Assembly (NCBI GenBank): GCA_031413495.1
Contig: JANOFE010000034.1
Span: 1-64,000, forward strand
DNA length: 64,000 nucleotides
Direction of reading: 5' to 3'
Origin: JACMNW01 sp031413495
Lineage (GTDB): Bacteria; Pseudomonadota; Alphaproteobacteria; Rhodobacterales; Rhodobacteraceae
Both the position numbers and the translations under genes were made by a program. Shown here piece after piece: positions 1 to 7,811 of the stretch. The notes beneath the pieces were generated by a model that saw only the letters and a program-made list of their open reading frames with translations, was not told the origin of the DNA and ran no database searches. Position 1 is the stretch's first letter. Each line of letters begins with the position of its first letter.

Positions 1-65
1 CTGGACAGGCCCCGCGCCCTCGCATAATACCGCCCCACCCGACTGGCCCTGCCGGTGGGTCGTGT

Positions 66-141
66 GCCCGGATAGCTCAGTTGGTAGAGCAGCGGATTGA
101 AAATCCGCGTGTCGGCGGTTCAATTCCGTCTCCGGGCACCA
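66..141 (+). tRNA. tRNA-Phe (anticodon GAA)
   Basis: A 76-nt cloverleaf with the CCA end encoded. The acceptor stem GCCCGGA (66-72) pairs with TCCGGGC (131-137), followed by A138 and CCA. The D-loop has the usual TAGCTCAGTTGGTAGAGC, the anticodon arm shows GCGGA-TTGAAAA-TCCGC giving anticodon GAA, and the T-arm carries GGTTCAATTCC. It delivers phenylalanine to UUC/UUU codons. A decayed IS fragment lies about 160 bases downstream; tRNA 3' ends are common integration targets, but no repeat of the tRNA end is seen elsewhere in the window. Confidence 0.97.
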
Positions 142-299
142 CTATTCTGGATATAATATCTTATCATCAATCACTTAAGTGGTGGCTTTTGCTTTACACC
201 CTGACCTGCCTTTCGGTCGTCCCTTGTTCATAACGACAGTCTGGTTTGCTGATAGTCGTCGGCTTCGGGTTGGGCGAGCATGTCGGGCGTGGTGCCATG

Positions 300-546
300 A
301 GATGGATCAAGCACTGGCGTGCTCGGATGTCAGCGACGAACCGCTTGAGCTTTGCGTTTTCCTTTTCCAAGCGTTTCAGCTGCTGGGCGCAAGAAACTTC
401 CATCGCGTCATACTTGACTTTCAGCTTGCAGAAGCGGGCTCGGGCCAAGCCCGCGCTTGCGACAAGACCACTGCCACAGCCGGCCCGGATTGCTGATTGT
501 TGATCATCCCAATGATCTGCGTCGCGTTGAAGCGGCTCTTTTGCAT
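300..546 (-). pseudogene. Decayed IS3-family transposase OrfA fragment
   Basis: On the minus strand an ATG at 546 begins MQKSRFNATQIIGMI, which matches the N-terminus of IS3-type OrfA (typically M-K-x-S-R-F-x-x-x-Q-I). After about 30 codons the reading frame shifts; the next frame continues FCKLKVKYDAMEVS and LKRLEKENAKLKR, the family's FYKWKxKYGGMEVS and leucine-zipper segment. The match fades after about residue 85 and no OrfB, terminal inverted repeat or target duplication is visible. Seen: two frames with adjoining family segments. Inferred: an old, frameshifted and truncated insertion. The rest of 142-684 holds nothing else I can recognise. Confidence 0.65.
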
Positions 547-684
547 GCGTCTGTTTCTTTGGGGGCAAGCAGGCTCGTAGTTAGGCTGGTGGCTCCAGGG
601 GGGCTTTGCGTGAAATCTAGTCTGTTAACGGTTGACCGGCCTTCATATTTTTTTGATTTTCTATTTCTTGCGGGCCCAAGGATC

Positions 685-1836
685 TTACTGACCGGATTGC
701 CAGTCGCGCAGCGCCTGCGAAAGCCGGTCCAGACCGTCGTGAAGCTGTACTGTCGCCCCGCCGCCGACGCCCAGCCGGATGTGATTGGACAGGTCGTAGG
801 CACTGCCGGGTAGAACGAAAGTGCGATACGGCGGGGCAAGCAGAATGCGCGCGAAGGCATCACTGTCAAGGCCTTTGGGCAGCCGCGCAAGCCCGATCAG
901 CCCTGCTTTCGGTGGCACCCAAGACAAAAGGTCTTGTGCCGCGACCCACGCGTTCATTTGCGCCAGATTGGCCGCGCCGACCTGCCGGGCGCGATCCAGC
1001 GCAGCGGCATATCGCCCGGGCCGCAGGGCCACTTCGGCGATCACCTCGCCCATGATATTCATGATCTCGCTGGAATTTTCGCGTAAGATCAACGCATCTC
1101 GCATGTGCTCTGCATCGGGGCAGATCATCCATCCAGTGCGTAGCCCTTGCAAACCCAGCGCCTTGCTGACCGACCCGGTGGTGATCCCGCGCGCGTAAAG
1201 TCCTGCTACGGATTGTGCTCGCGGACCCTCCCATTCCAGGCCTGCATAAACTTCGTCGACCAACAGCCACGCACCAACCCGGTCTGCGATGGCCACGACC
1301 TCGGCTATTTCGGCTGTGCTCATCAGATCACCGGTCGGATTGTTCGGGTTCGTCAAAAAGATCATTCGCGTGTTGGGGGTGACCGCCGCCGCCACCCGAT
1401 CAATCGGCAAGCGCCAACCGTCTGCTTCCTCCCGCGCGACCTTGACGATTTCTGCTCCTTTGGCCTTGGCAAGCACTTCGGCTTGTGGCCAACCGGGTGT
1501 TTCAATCACAATTCGGTCGCCCGGTTGCAGGCGTTGCATGATCGACAGGTAATTCGCCTCCGCCGCGCCGGCGGTGATCAGCACATCGGCGGCGGTGCAA
1601 ATGCCCGTCAGCCCCGCCTGCGCCAAGACATGATCACGCAGTTCGGGCAGCCCGCGAAAATCGCGGCCGTTCCAGTCCAACGATTGGTCTGGGTCCAGAT
1701 CCGCCAGATAGTCGCCAAGCCGGGGTGAGGCAGAAAGAGAAAACCCAACAATCGCCTCGGGCGCGGCCTGGGTTGTTTCCAACAAGTATTGGAACAAAGT
1801 GTGGATCTTGACTTTCAACAGGACGCTCCGCTTCAT
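685..1836 (-). CDS. PLP-dependent aminotransferase, class I/II
   Basis: A fold-type I aminotransferase of 383 residues. It carries NPNNPTG at 163-169, the pyridine-nitrogen Asp at D194 in LLVDEVY with Y197, and the Schiff-base lysine K225 in TGSVSKALG, followed by RTGW, where Arg would grip the substrate carboxylate. The substrate cannot be read from sequence; relatives are annotated broadly as amino acid aminotransferases. The start at 1836 has no ribosome site; a TTG 15 bases inside follows a GGAG at good spacing and may be the true start. It is divergent from the lactonase-like gene at 1855 with only 18 bases between the chosen starts, so the promoters must overlap the coding starts or the true starts lie further in. 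Confidence 0.88.
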   Translation of the reverse strand: MKRSVLLKVKIHTLFQYLLETTQAAPEAIVGFSLSASPRLGDYLADLDPDQSLDWNGRDFRGLPELRDHVLAQAGLTGICTAADVLITAGAAEANYLSIMQRLQPGDRIVIETPGWPQAEVLAKAKGAEIVKVAREEADGWRLPIDRVAAAVTPNTRMIFLTNPNNPTGDLMSTAEIAEVVAIADRVGAWLLVDEVYAGLEWEGPRAQSVAGLYARGITTGSVSKALGLQGLRTGWMICPDAEHMRDALILRENSSEIMNIMGEVIAEVALRPGRYAAALDRARQVGAANLAQMNAWVAAQDLLSWVPPKAGLIGLARLPKGLDSDAFARILLAPPYRTFVLPGSAYDLSNHIRLGVGGGATVQLHDGLDRLSQALRDWQSGQ

Positions 1837-1854
1837 CGCGCATGGGGGTGCGGC

Positions 1855-2613
1855 ATGATGGATCAGATTTCGCTGAAGGGGAAACCCATTCGGCTGGCGG
1901 TATTGGACTATGGCCTGTTCGAGGTACATTCCGGCCCCCGCACGATTGGCATCTGCGGTTTTGCCGTTCAAACGGACGCGGGTGAGGTTGTGCTGATCGA
2001 CACCGGTTTCCCAGAGAAATATGTCGTCGATGCTGTGGCCGCGACGGCAGAAGATGCGCTTGGCAGTTTTGGTCGCGTGCTGAAAATCACCTCTGAAAAT
2101 ACCCCCGATCGACAGCTTGCCAAGCTGGGGCTGTCAAAGGCCGACGTCACGCTGATGATCCAAAGCCACACCCATATTGATCACATCGGCCATATGGACG
2201 GCTTTGCGGATGTGCCGATCCTGATCGCAGCGGCCGAGCGCGCATTGCCACGCCCGCTTTATTGGTCAGGCAAACAAGCGATGGAATGGCCCAAACGCGA
2301 CTATCATCTGGTGACCCAAGACTTCATGCTTGCGCCGGGGTTTGAGGTGCTGCTTTGCCCCGGTCACGCGCCGGGCCAGTTGGCCTTTATGGTCAAATTG
2401 CCGAACACGGGCTGGATTTTGCTGACATCAGATGCGATCAGCCGTGCTGCAGAGATTGACGAAGGTTTTGTGGGGTCGTGGGATATACCGCTGGCGATGC
2501 ATCATGGCGACAGGCTGATGCAGCTGGCAGGCGAAAAAGATGCGCTGGTCATCTTTGGGCACAGCCCGCAGCAATGGCCCGACTTGCGCAAAGCGCCGGA
2601 TTGGTTCACCTGA
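1855..2613 (+). CDS. Metallo-beta-lactamase-fold hydrolase, N-acyl homoserine lactonase-like
   Basis: A 252-residue MBL-fold protein without a signal peptide. The di-zinc site is complete: H105-T-H107-x-D109-H110, H171 in CPGHAPGQ, D193 in TSDAI and H236 in FGHSPQQ. Length and motif spacing fit the AttM/AiiA-type lactonase branch, which opens acyl-homoserine lactones and other lactones such as gamma-butyrolactone. The lactone substrate is inferred only from family likeness. Start: ATG 1855, preceded by GGGGGTGCGGC; a longer frame reaches 1789 but would run into the divergent aminotransferase. The 3' end overlaps the convergent SDR gene by 8 bases. Confidence 0.85.
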   Translation: MMDQISLKGKPIRLAVLDYGLFEVHSGPRTIGICGFAVQTDAGEVVLIDTGFPEKYVVDAVAATAEDALGSFGRVLKITSENTPDRQLAKLGLSKADVTLMIQSHTHIDHIGHMDGFADVPILIAAAERALPRPLYWSGKQAMEWPKRDYHLVTQDFMLAPGFEVLLCPGHAPGQLAFMVKLPNTGWILLTSDAISRAAEIDEGFVGSWDIPLAMHHGDRLMQLAGEKDALVIFGHSPQQWPDLRKAPDWFT

Positions 2614-3328
2614 CGTCCCGCCCTTGATTGAGAATGATGATATTGCCGCTGCAAATATCCCCGGCCTGCGATATCAGAAACCCAACCCATGCCGCGATTT
2701 CGGCCGGTTGCATGGCATGGCCGTGCGGCATTGCTGCGATGGCGCGGGCCAGCACATCCTTGGTCAGCACGTTGAAAAGTGGTGTCTCGGTCATTGCAGG
2801 CGCAAGCGAGTTTACCGAGATTTTGGCCCGCGCATAGCGGCGCGCCAGGTCCTTGGTCAATGTATCCAGCGCTGCTTTCGAGGCGCGGTAATGCGGTGGA
2901 TCAAACACATCAAAATTATAGGCTCCGTTAGAGCTGATGTTCACGATCTTACGAACGCCCGGTCGCCGGTCCATCAGCGGGATCGCGGCCTGACAGCAGT
3001 GGAACGCACCGGAGAAATTGAGGGACATTTGCCGGTCTAGTTCCTGAGCCGGAATATTGGGAAAATCAGACATGAAACAGGTGCCTGCGTTGTTCACCAA
3101 TGCATCGACACCACCATGATCTTTTGCGATCTGGTCGAATACAGACCTGATCGCGCCTGCATCGGTCAGATCAATGACGTGGCTGGTGAAGGCCGCGCTG
3201 GCCATACTGTCCAAGCCCGCCGCGTCGATATCCAGCCCCACCACATGTATGCCGTCCGCAAGCAACTGCGCGCTTATCGCCCGCCCAAGTCCGCCTGCTG
3301 CCCCGGTCACCACGGCTACGCGCGTCAT
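2606..3328 (-). CDS. Short-chain dehydrogenase/reductase (SDR)
   Basis: A 240-residue classical SDR. The cofactor motif TGAAGGLG is at 8-15, LVNNAG at 78-82, the catalytic Ser in NISSN near 133, and Y147-R-A-S-K151 is the catalytic pair. Asp in VVGLDID at the end of the second strand suggests NAD(H) rather than NADP(H) preference. Start: ATG 3328, preceded by GGAGG nine bases upstream; upstream in-frame ATGs to 3385 lack such a site. The substrate is not known. It converges with the lactonase-like gene and overlaps it by 8 bases. Confidence 0.88.
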   Translation of the reverse strand: MTRVAVVTGAAGGLGRAISAQLLADGIHVVGLDIDAAGLDSMASAAFTSHVIDLTDAGAIRSVFDQIAKDHGGVDALVNNAGTCFMSDFPNIPAQELDRQMSLNFSGAFHCCQAAIPLMDRRPGVRKIVNISSNGAYNFDVFDPPHYRASKAALDTLTKDLARRYARAKISVNSLAPAMTETPLFNVLTKDVLARAIAAMPHGHAMQPAEIAAWVGFLISQAGDICSGNIIILNQGRDVR

Positions 3329-3728
3329 ATTGTCTACCCTCCGCTGCATTCGTACCGCACCTGACGAACGGTGCGATATCATCATAATCGAGGTTGTCAG
3401 CGCAAGGCCTCTGTCAAACTGGATTTGATAGTGGCGCTGTCATGGTTTGACCCTTTACCGGGATCGGGTTTCGTTCTGCGACACCCCTCGCACCCCGCCC
3501 AGAGCCGACCCGCCCCGAACTGACCCGCCCTGACCTGACATGGCCCAGTCAACCTGCCGCGTGTCGTGGCGAATTTTCTTGCCCGGTCCAAGCGGCAGAC
3601 CTAGTGTCCACCCAATTAGACGAATTTTTTGGCGTTGCATTGCGGAATGGCGGGACCTGTCGCTGGAATTGGCCTTGTCTAAGTTGTTTATGCGCATGTT
3701 CGCCTGATGTCATATTCGGGAGAATAGG
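3329..3728. other. Intergenic stretch, no gene seen
   Basis: About 400 bases between the SDR start and the cyclase start. Short frames on both strands have no recognisable product and poor codon pattern. Around 3507-3540 the words GACCCGCCC and TGACC recur imperfectly. The last bases before 3729 hold the GGAG that serves the cyclase gene. The SDR and cyclase promoters must lie here, but I cannot place them with confidence. Confidence 0.5.
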
Positions 3729-6700
3729 ATGGGCGAGCGGCAGGGTTCAGATCATGATACCAGTTTGGATCATGTACGGGCGTTCGATCTGCATGGCCTG
3801 ATTTCGCCGCTTGTCGCAGGTGTGATCCTTGAAGATGTCAGGCGATGCGCCGGTGATTTTGCCGCAGCGGTGCCTGCCATTGTGCTTTGTGCCGATCTGT
3901 CGGGATTTTCGATTGCCGGGGCCGCACTGACCCGGTCTGAGGCACGTGGCGCGGAAGAGTTGCGCGGCATCGTCAATGCGGTCTTTGGGCGTGTGACAGA
4001 TGCCATTCAGTCTGCAGGTGGGCAGATCCTGCAGTTTTCGGGAGATGCGGTCACGGCAGCTTGGCCCTGTGCCAATGACCCGGCAGCGCAAACGCTACGT
4101 GCCATCGGTGCAGGGCTGGCTTTGCAAGAGGCCTGCCGAAAACTTTCGGTCACCGGGATGGCAGATTTGAAGATGCGGGTCACCCTTGCGCAGGGGGAGG
4201 TGTGGATTGCGCATTTGGCCATGGGTCTGGCCGCACGCGAAATAGTGATATGCGGCGATGTTTTCGATAGATTTCGCAGCGCAGACCGGTTCCGTGAGGG
4301 CGTGTTGTTGGATCAACCGCTTTGGGCACGGGTTGCGGCGGCGGTCAGTCCCCGCGCAACGGTAGCGACAGATGCGGTTGGCGTCCGGGTGATGACGCTT
4401 GACGGCGCAGTGCCGGTGACAGACCCTTCCGTTGATCGGGTCACGCCGCATTCTGCTGTCATTGCGGGCTACGTGCCGATTTTTCTGCGCGAGTTGCTGG
4501 AGGGCATTGCCACCGATTGGCTGGCGGAGTTTCGGTCAACCCAGATCCTTTTTGCGCGGTTTTCCGGGTTCAGGTTTCGTGGGACCGATGATTTGCCTGC
4601 TTTGGCGGCATTGGCGAACGAGTTGGGCCACGCCATTGATAGCAACGGCGGGGTGCGGCTGAAATTTGGCACCGACGATAAGGGTCTGATCCTGCTGGCG
4701 GCTTGGGGGCTGCAGGTTCGATCGTTTGAAGACAATGCAGAACGGGCGCTGGTTGCAGCGGCCATGGTACAGGACGCGGCCCAGAAGGCTGGCTTTGCGG
4801 CCAGCATTGGCGTCACTGGTGGTAAGGTGTTTGCAGGGCTTGTCGGGTCTGACCGCCACATGGAATATACCGTTATCGGTGATGCGGTGAACCGTGCGGC
4901 GGCCCTGTCAGGCGGGGCGACCGGGCAGACGCGGGTCGACGCGCACACGCAGAGTGCAGGGGCGAAACGGTTTCGCTTTGCAGATGCGGGTATTTTTACG
5001 CTGAAGGGTCAAGACGCCGCTGCGCATTTCATTTTGGCGGGCGAAGCGTTGGGGCAGGCCGATTACCGGGGTGTATTGGTTGGGCGGATGGCAGAGCGCG
5101 CGCAACTGGATGGGTTTGTGGCAGGGCTTAGCGCCAATGCCCCGCCCGGTCTGATCCATATCGTTGGTGAAGCAGGCTTGGGCAAATCACGGCTGGCGGG
5201 GTATCTTCAAACCCAGCTAAGCAATGCGGGCATCGCGACGTTGCGCATCAATGCCGATAGTCTGCGCCGCACCACAGGTTTTTACCCATGGCGTCAGGTC
5301 GTTGAAGCGCTTGTTGGCCCGGATGTCCGCGCCGATGATCTGGCCGGTTGGTTGAAGCACGAGTCCGGCCTCGCCGATCTGATCCCGCTGCTGAGCCCCG
5401 TCTTGCGCATGGCAATCCCGGATACAGACTTCACGGCAAGCCTGTTTGGCGGAGGGCGGGCGGAAAAAACCCAAACGGTCATTATTGGATTGCTGCAAGG
5501 GCTGATCGGCAGCACGCCTCAGGTGCTGATCGTCGAAGATGCGCATTGGTTCGATTCTGCCTCGTGGCAACTTTTGGAACGATTTTCACGCGTCTTCCCA
5601 CATGTCGCGATCACTGTTGTATCGCGTCCGTTGGACCGGGATGCACTGCCGTTTGAGGCGCGCAGGTTGCTGGACCGGCCCGATGCGCGCCTGATCCGCC
5701 TTGCGCCATTTTCCCGGGCAGAGTCGGCGGCGCTGGTTAATGGGGCGTTGAGCGTGGTCGAAAGCGCACCGGGGATCGTGGATTTGATTTACCGCCACGC
5801 CGAGGGGCACCCGTTGTTTACAGGTGCATTGGCCCAGTCCCTGCGCGATCAGCGGATGCTGCGGATCGAGGCGGGCTATGCGCATCTGCTGATGGGTGAA
5901 AAGGGCATGTCGCAGATTGCCTTTCCCGATGGGGTTGAAGGGGTGGTGGCGGAACGCATCGCGAGCTTAGCACCCGCCCTGCAACTGACGCTGAAAGTTG
6001 CGGCGGTGCTGGGCCGGACCTTCGATCTTGATCTTTTGTCGCAGTTGCACCCTGCGGGCACGGCGATTGCGGCACTGGCAGACGAGATTGCCGCCGCACA
6101 AAGGGCGGGGCTTGTCGAGCCGGTAGACGCGGAAAGTGGCAAGCACCGCTTTCACCACGCGATTATCGGTGATACCGCCTACAAGCTTTTGGTCAGCGAT
6201 CAACGCCGCAAGTTGCACGCGAAAACGGCGGCCCTTCTGGACGCGCGCGGTGCCGCCGAGGAGTATCCCGCCGCATCACTTGCTTTGCTGGCCCACCATT
6301 TCGAACGGGCCGACCTGCACAATCAGGCTGTTGATTTCCTGTCACGTGCAGCAGAAAGTGCGCGGTCGGGCTATAACAATGCCGAAGTGGTGGATTTCCT
6401 GACCCGCGCTCTTAACATCGTGGAAAAACAGCCGCACCTTGCCAGCAGCGTCACCCGTGGTCACTGGAACCACAAGATTGCGGACGCGCTGAAGGCGCTG
6501 GGCCACTATAGCCGCGCGGCAGATTTTCTGTTTGAAAGCGCGCGTTTGTTGGACCGCGCCCCACCCAAAACCACGCGTGCTGCGCTGATGACTGCTTTGG
6601 GTGGCTATGCCGGATACAAACTGCGCCCGCACCGCGCACGCCAACCAGCCGCGACGCGCGACCCGATGATCGCCGCCGCCGAGATTAACATGACGCTGTC

Positions 6701-7802
6701 AGAGATACATTACGAGCTAAACAAGGTGCCGTTTTCGCTGGCCGAGGTGCTGCGTGGTGTGAACCTAGCCCGCAGCGGGGGCGGTGACAGCACGACGCTG
6801 GCCAAGATTTACATGGGTATGGCCCTCATCTCGCGCGCGCTGCCTTGGGCGCTGGATGGCAATGATTTGCAGGAAAAATCCATCGACATTGCGGAACGGC
6901 TGCGCGATTCGCCCACGATTTCATGGGTCTATATGGCGTCCGGCGTGTTTGAGATGGGCAAATGCGGCTGGGTGACGGGTGAAGCGCATTTTCGCCGTTC
7001 GATGGAGGTGGCGGACCTGTGCGGAGAGCGGAAGAACTGGGAGACTTCGATGTCATCGCTGGGCAACCTGAAACGGGTCGAAGGTCTGTTTGAACAGGCA
7101 ATAGCCTGCAGCGACGCAACCCTTGCCGCCGCACGCGACCGCGACATCAGCCATTCGATTGCTTGGTCGCACAATGGCCGATTGCGCGATTTGTTGTGCC
7201 TGAACCGGCTGGAAGACGCGCGCGAAGATAGCCGGATTCTGAATCAGATCCTAAATGATCCCAAGAAAAAGGGCGATACCAACGACAATTCCAATGTGGT
7301 GGATGGCTACGCGCGGGCATTGCTGGCGCTGGTGGACGGAGATTTGGCGCGGGCACGCATCGGGCTGGACGATGCCATCGCCGTGGTGCGCGGGATGAGC
7401 CGTCCGCAGGTCTATATGGTGCAGAACACCAGTTTTCTGTGCGATGTGGTGTGGAATTTGTGGCGGCGAACCGGGGACAAATCGTTAATAGCGCACAGTG
7501 CAGTTGTGGCCAAAAGCGGCGGGCGGATGGCGCGGCAGTACCGCGCGGGTAAGCCATCCGCAGATCTGGCAGCTGGCGACGCAGCTTGGTATCGCGGCAA
7601 ACAATCGGATGCCGCAAAGCACTGGCTGGCCTCGGCACAGGCGGCGGCAGAACGGGGGATGCGTTACAATCAGGCGCAGGCCTTGTTCCGATTGGATCAG
7701 GCCGAATGCGCCCCGACAGACCACGAAAGTCCCGGCTGGCAGGCCTTGTTGGCGCAACTGGGCATCGCGCGGCCCGAGATTTGGTCCATCGCCACAGGTT
7801 AG
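3729..7802 (+). CDS. Soluble adenylyl cyclase-like protein: two class III cyclase domains, AAA/STAND ATPase, TPR tail
   Basis: A 1357-residue cytoplasmic protein arranged like mammalian soluble adenylyl cyclase. The first cyclase domain (about 48-215) holds both metal-binding aspartates, D56 in CADLSGFS and D106 in FSGDAV. The second (about 270-435) has the sAC-type D-K-G with K318 as adenine-contacting lysine and N388 in VIGDAVNR; the transition-state Arg usual four residues later is A392. A STAND/AAA ATPase follows, with Walker A GEAGLGKS (480-487) and Walker B VLIVEDAHW (599-607). The C-terminal ~500 residues look like helical TPR repeats. Start ATG 3729 follows GGAG. It faces a transporter with a cyclic-nucleotide-binding domain, 9 bases away. 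Likely product cAMP; the missing Arg leaves activity uncertain. Confidence 0.88.
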   Translation: MGERQGSDHDTSLDHVRAFDLHGLISPLVAGVILEDVRRCAGDFAAAVPAIVLCADLSGFSIAGAALTRSEARGAEELRGIVNAVFGRVTDAIQSAGGQILQFSGDAVTAAWPCANDPAAQTLRAIGAGLALQEACRKLSVTGMADLKMRVTLAQGEVWIAHLAMGLAAREIVICGDVFDRFRSADRFREGVLLDQPLWARVAAAVSPRATVATDAVGVRVMTLDGAVPVTDPSVDRVTPHSAVIAGYVPIFLRELLEGIATDWLAEFRSTQILFARFSGFRFRGTDDLPALAALANELGHAIDSNGGVRLKFGTDDKGLILLAAWGLQVRSFEDNAERALVAAAMVQDAAQKAGFAASIGVTGGKVFAGLVGSDRHMEYTVIGDAVNRAAALSGGATGQTRVDAHTQSAGAKRFRFADAGIFTLKGQDAAAHFILAGEALGQADYRGVLVGRMAERAQLDGFVAGLSANAPPGLIHIVGEAGLGKSRLAGYLQTQLSNAGIATLRINADSLRRTTGFYPWRQVVEALVGPDVRADDLAGWLKHESGLADLIPLLSPVLRMAIPDTDFTASLFGGGRAEKTQTVIIGLLQGLIGSTPQVLIVEDAHWFDSASWQLLERFSRVFPHVAITVVSRPLDRDALPFEARRLLDRPDARLIRLAPFSRAESAALVNGALSVVESAPGIVDLIYRHAEGHPLFTGALAQSLRDQRMLRIEAGYAHLLMGEKGMSQIAFPDGVEGVVAERIASLAPALQLTLKVAAVLGRTFDLDLLSQLHPAGTAIAALADEIAAAQRAGLVEPVDAESGKHRFHHAIIGDTAYKLLVSDQRRKLHAKTAALLDARGAAEEYPAASLALLAHHFERADLHNQAVDFLSRAAESARSGYNNAEVVDFLTRALNIVEKQPHLASSVTRGHWNHKIADALKALGHYSRAADFLFESARLLDRAPPKTTRAALMTALGGYAGYKLRPHRARQPAATRDPMIAAAEINMTLSEIHYELNKVPFSLAEVLRGVNLARSGGGDSTTLAKIYMGMALISRALPWALDGNDLQEKSIDIAERLRDSPTISWVYMASGVFEMGKCGWVTGEAHFRRSMEVADLCGERKNWETSMSSLGNLKRVEGLFEQAIACSDATLAAARDRDISHSIAWSHNGRLRDLLCLNRLEDAREDSRILNQILNDPKKKGDTNDNSNVVDGYARALLALVDGDLARARIGLDDAIAVVRGMSRPQVYMVQNTSFLCDVVWNLWRRTGDKSLIAHSAVVAKSGGRMARQYRAGKPSADLAAGDAAWYRGKQSDAAKHWLASAQAAAERGMRYNQAQALFRLDQAECAPTDHESPGWQALLAQLGIARPEIWSIATG

Positions 7803-7811
7803 AGTTTGGCC

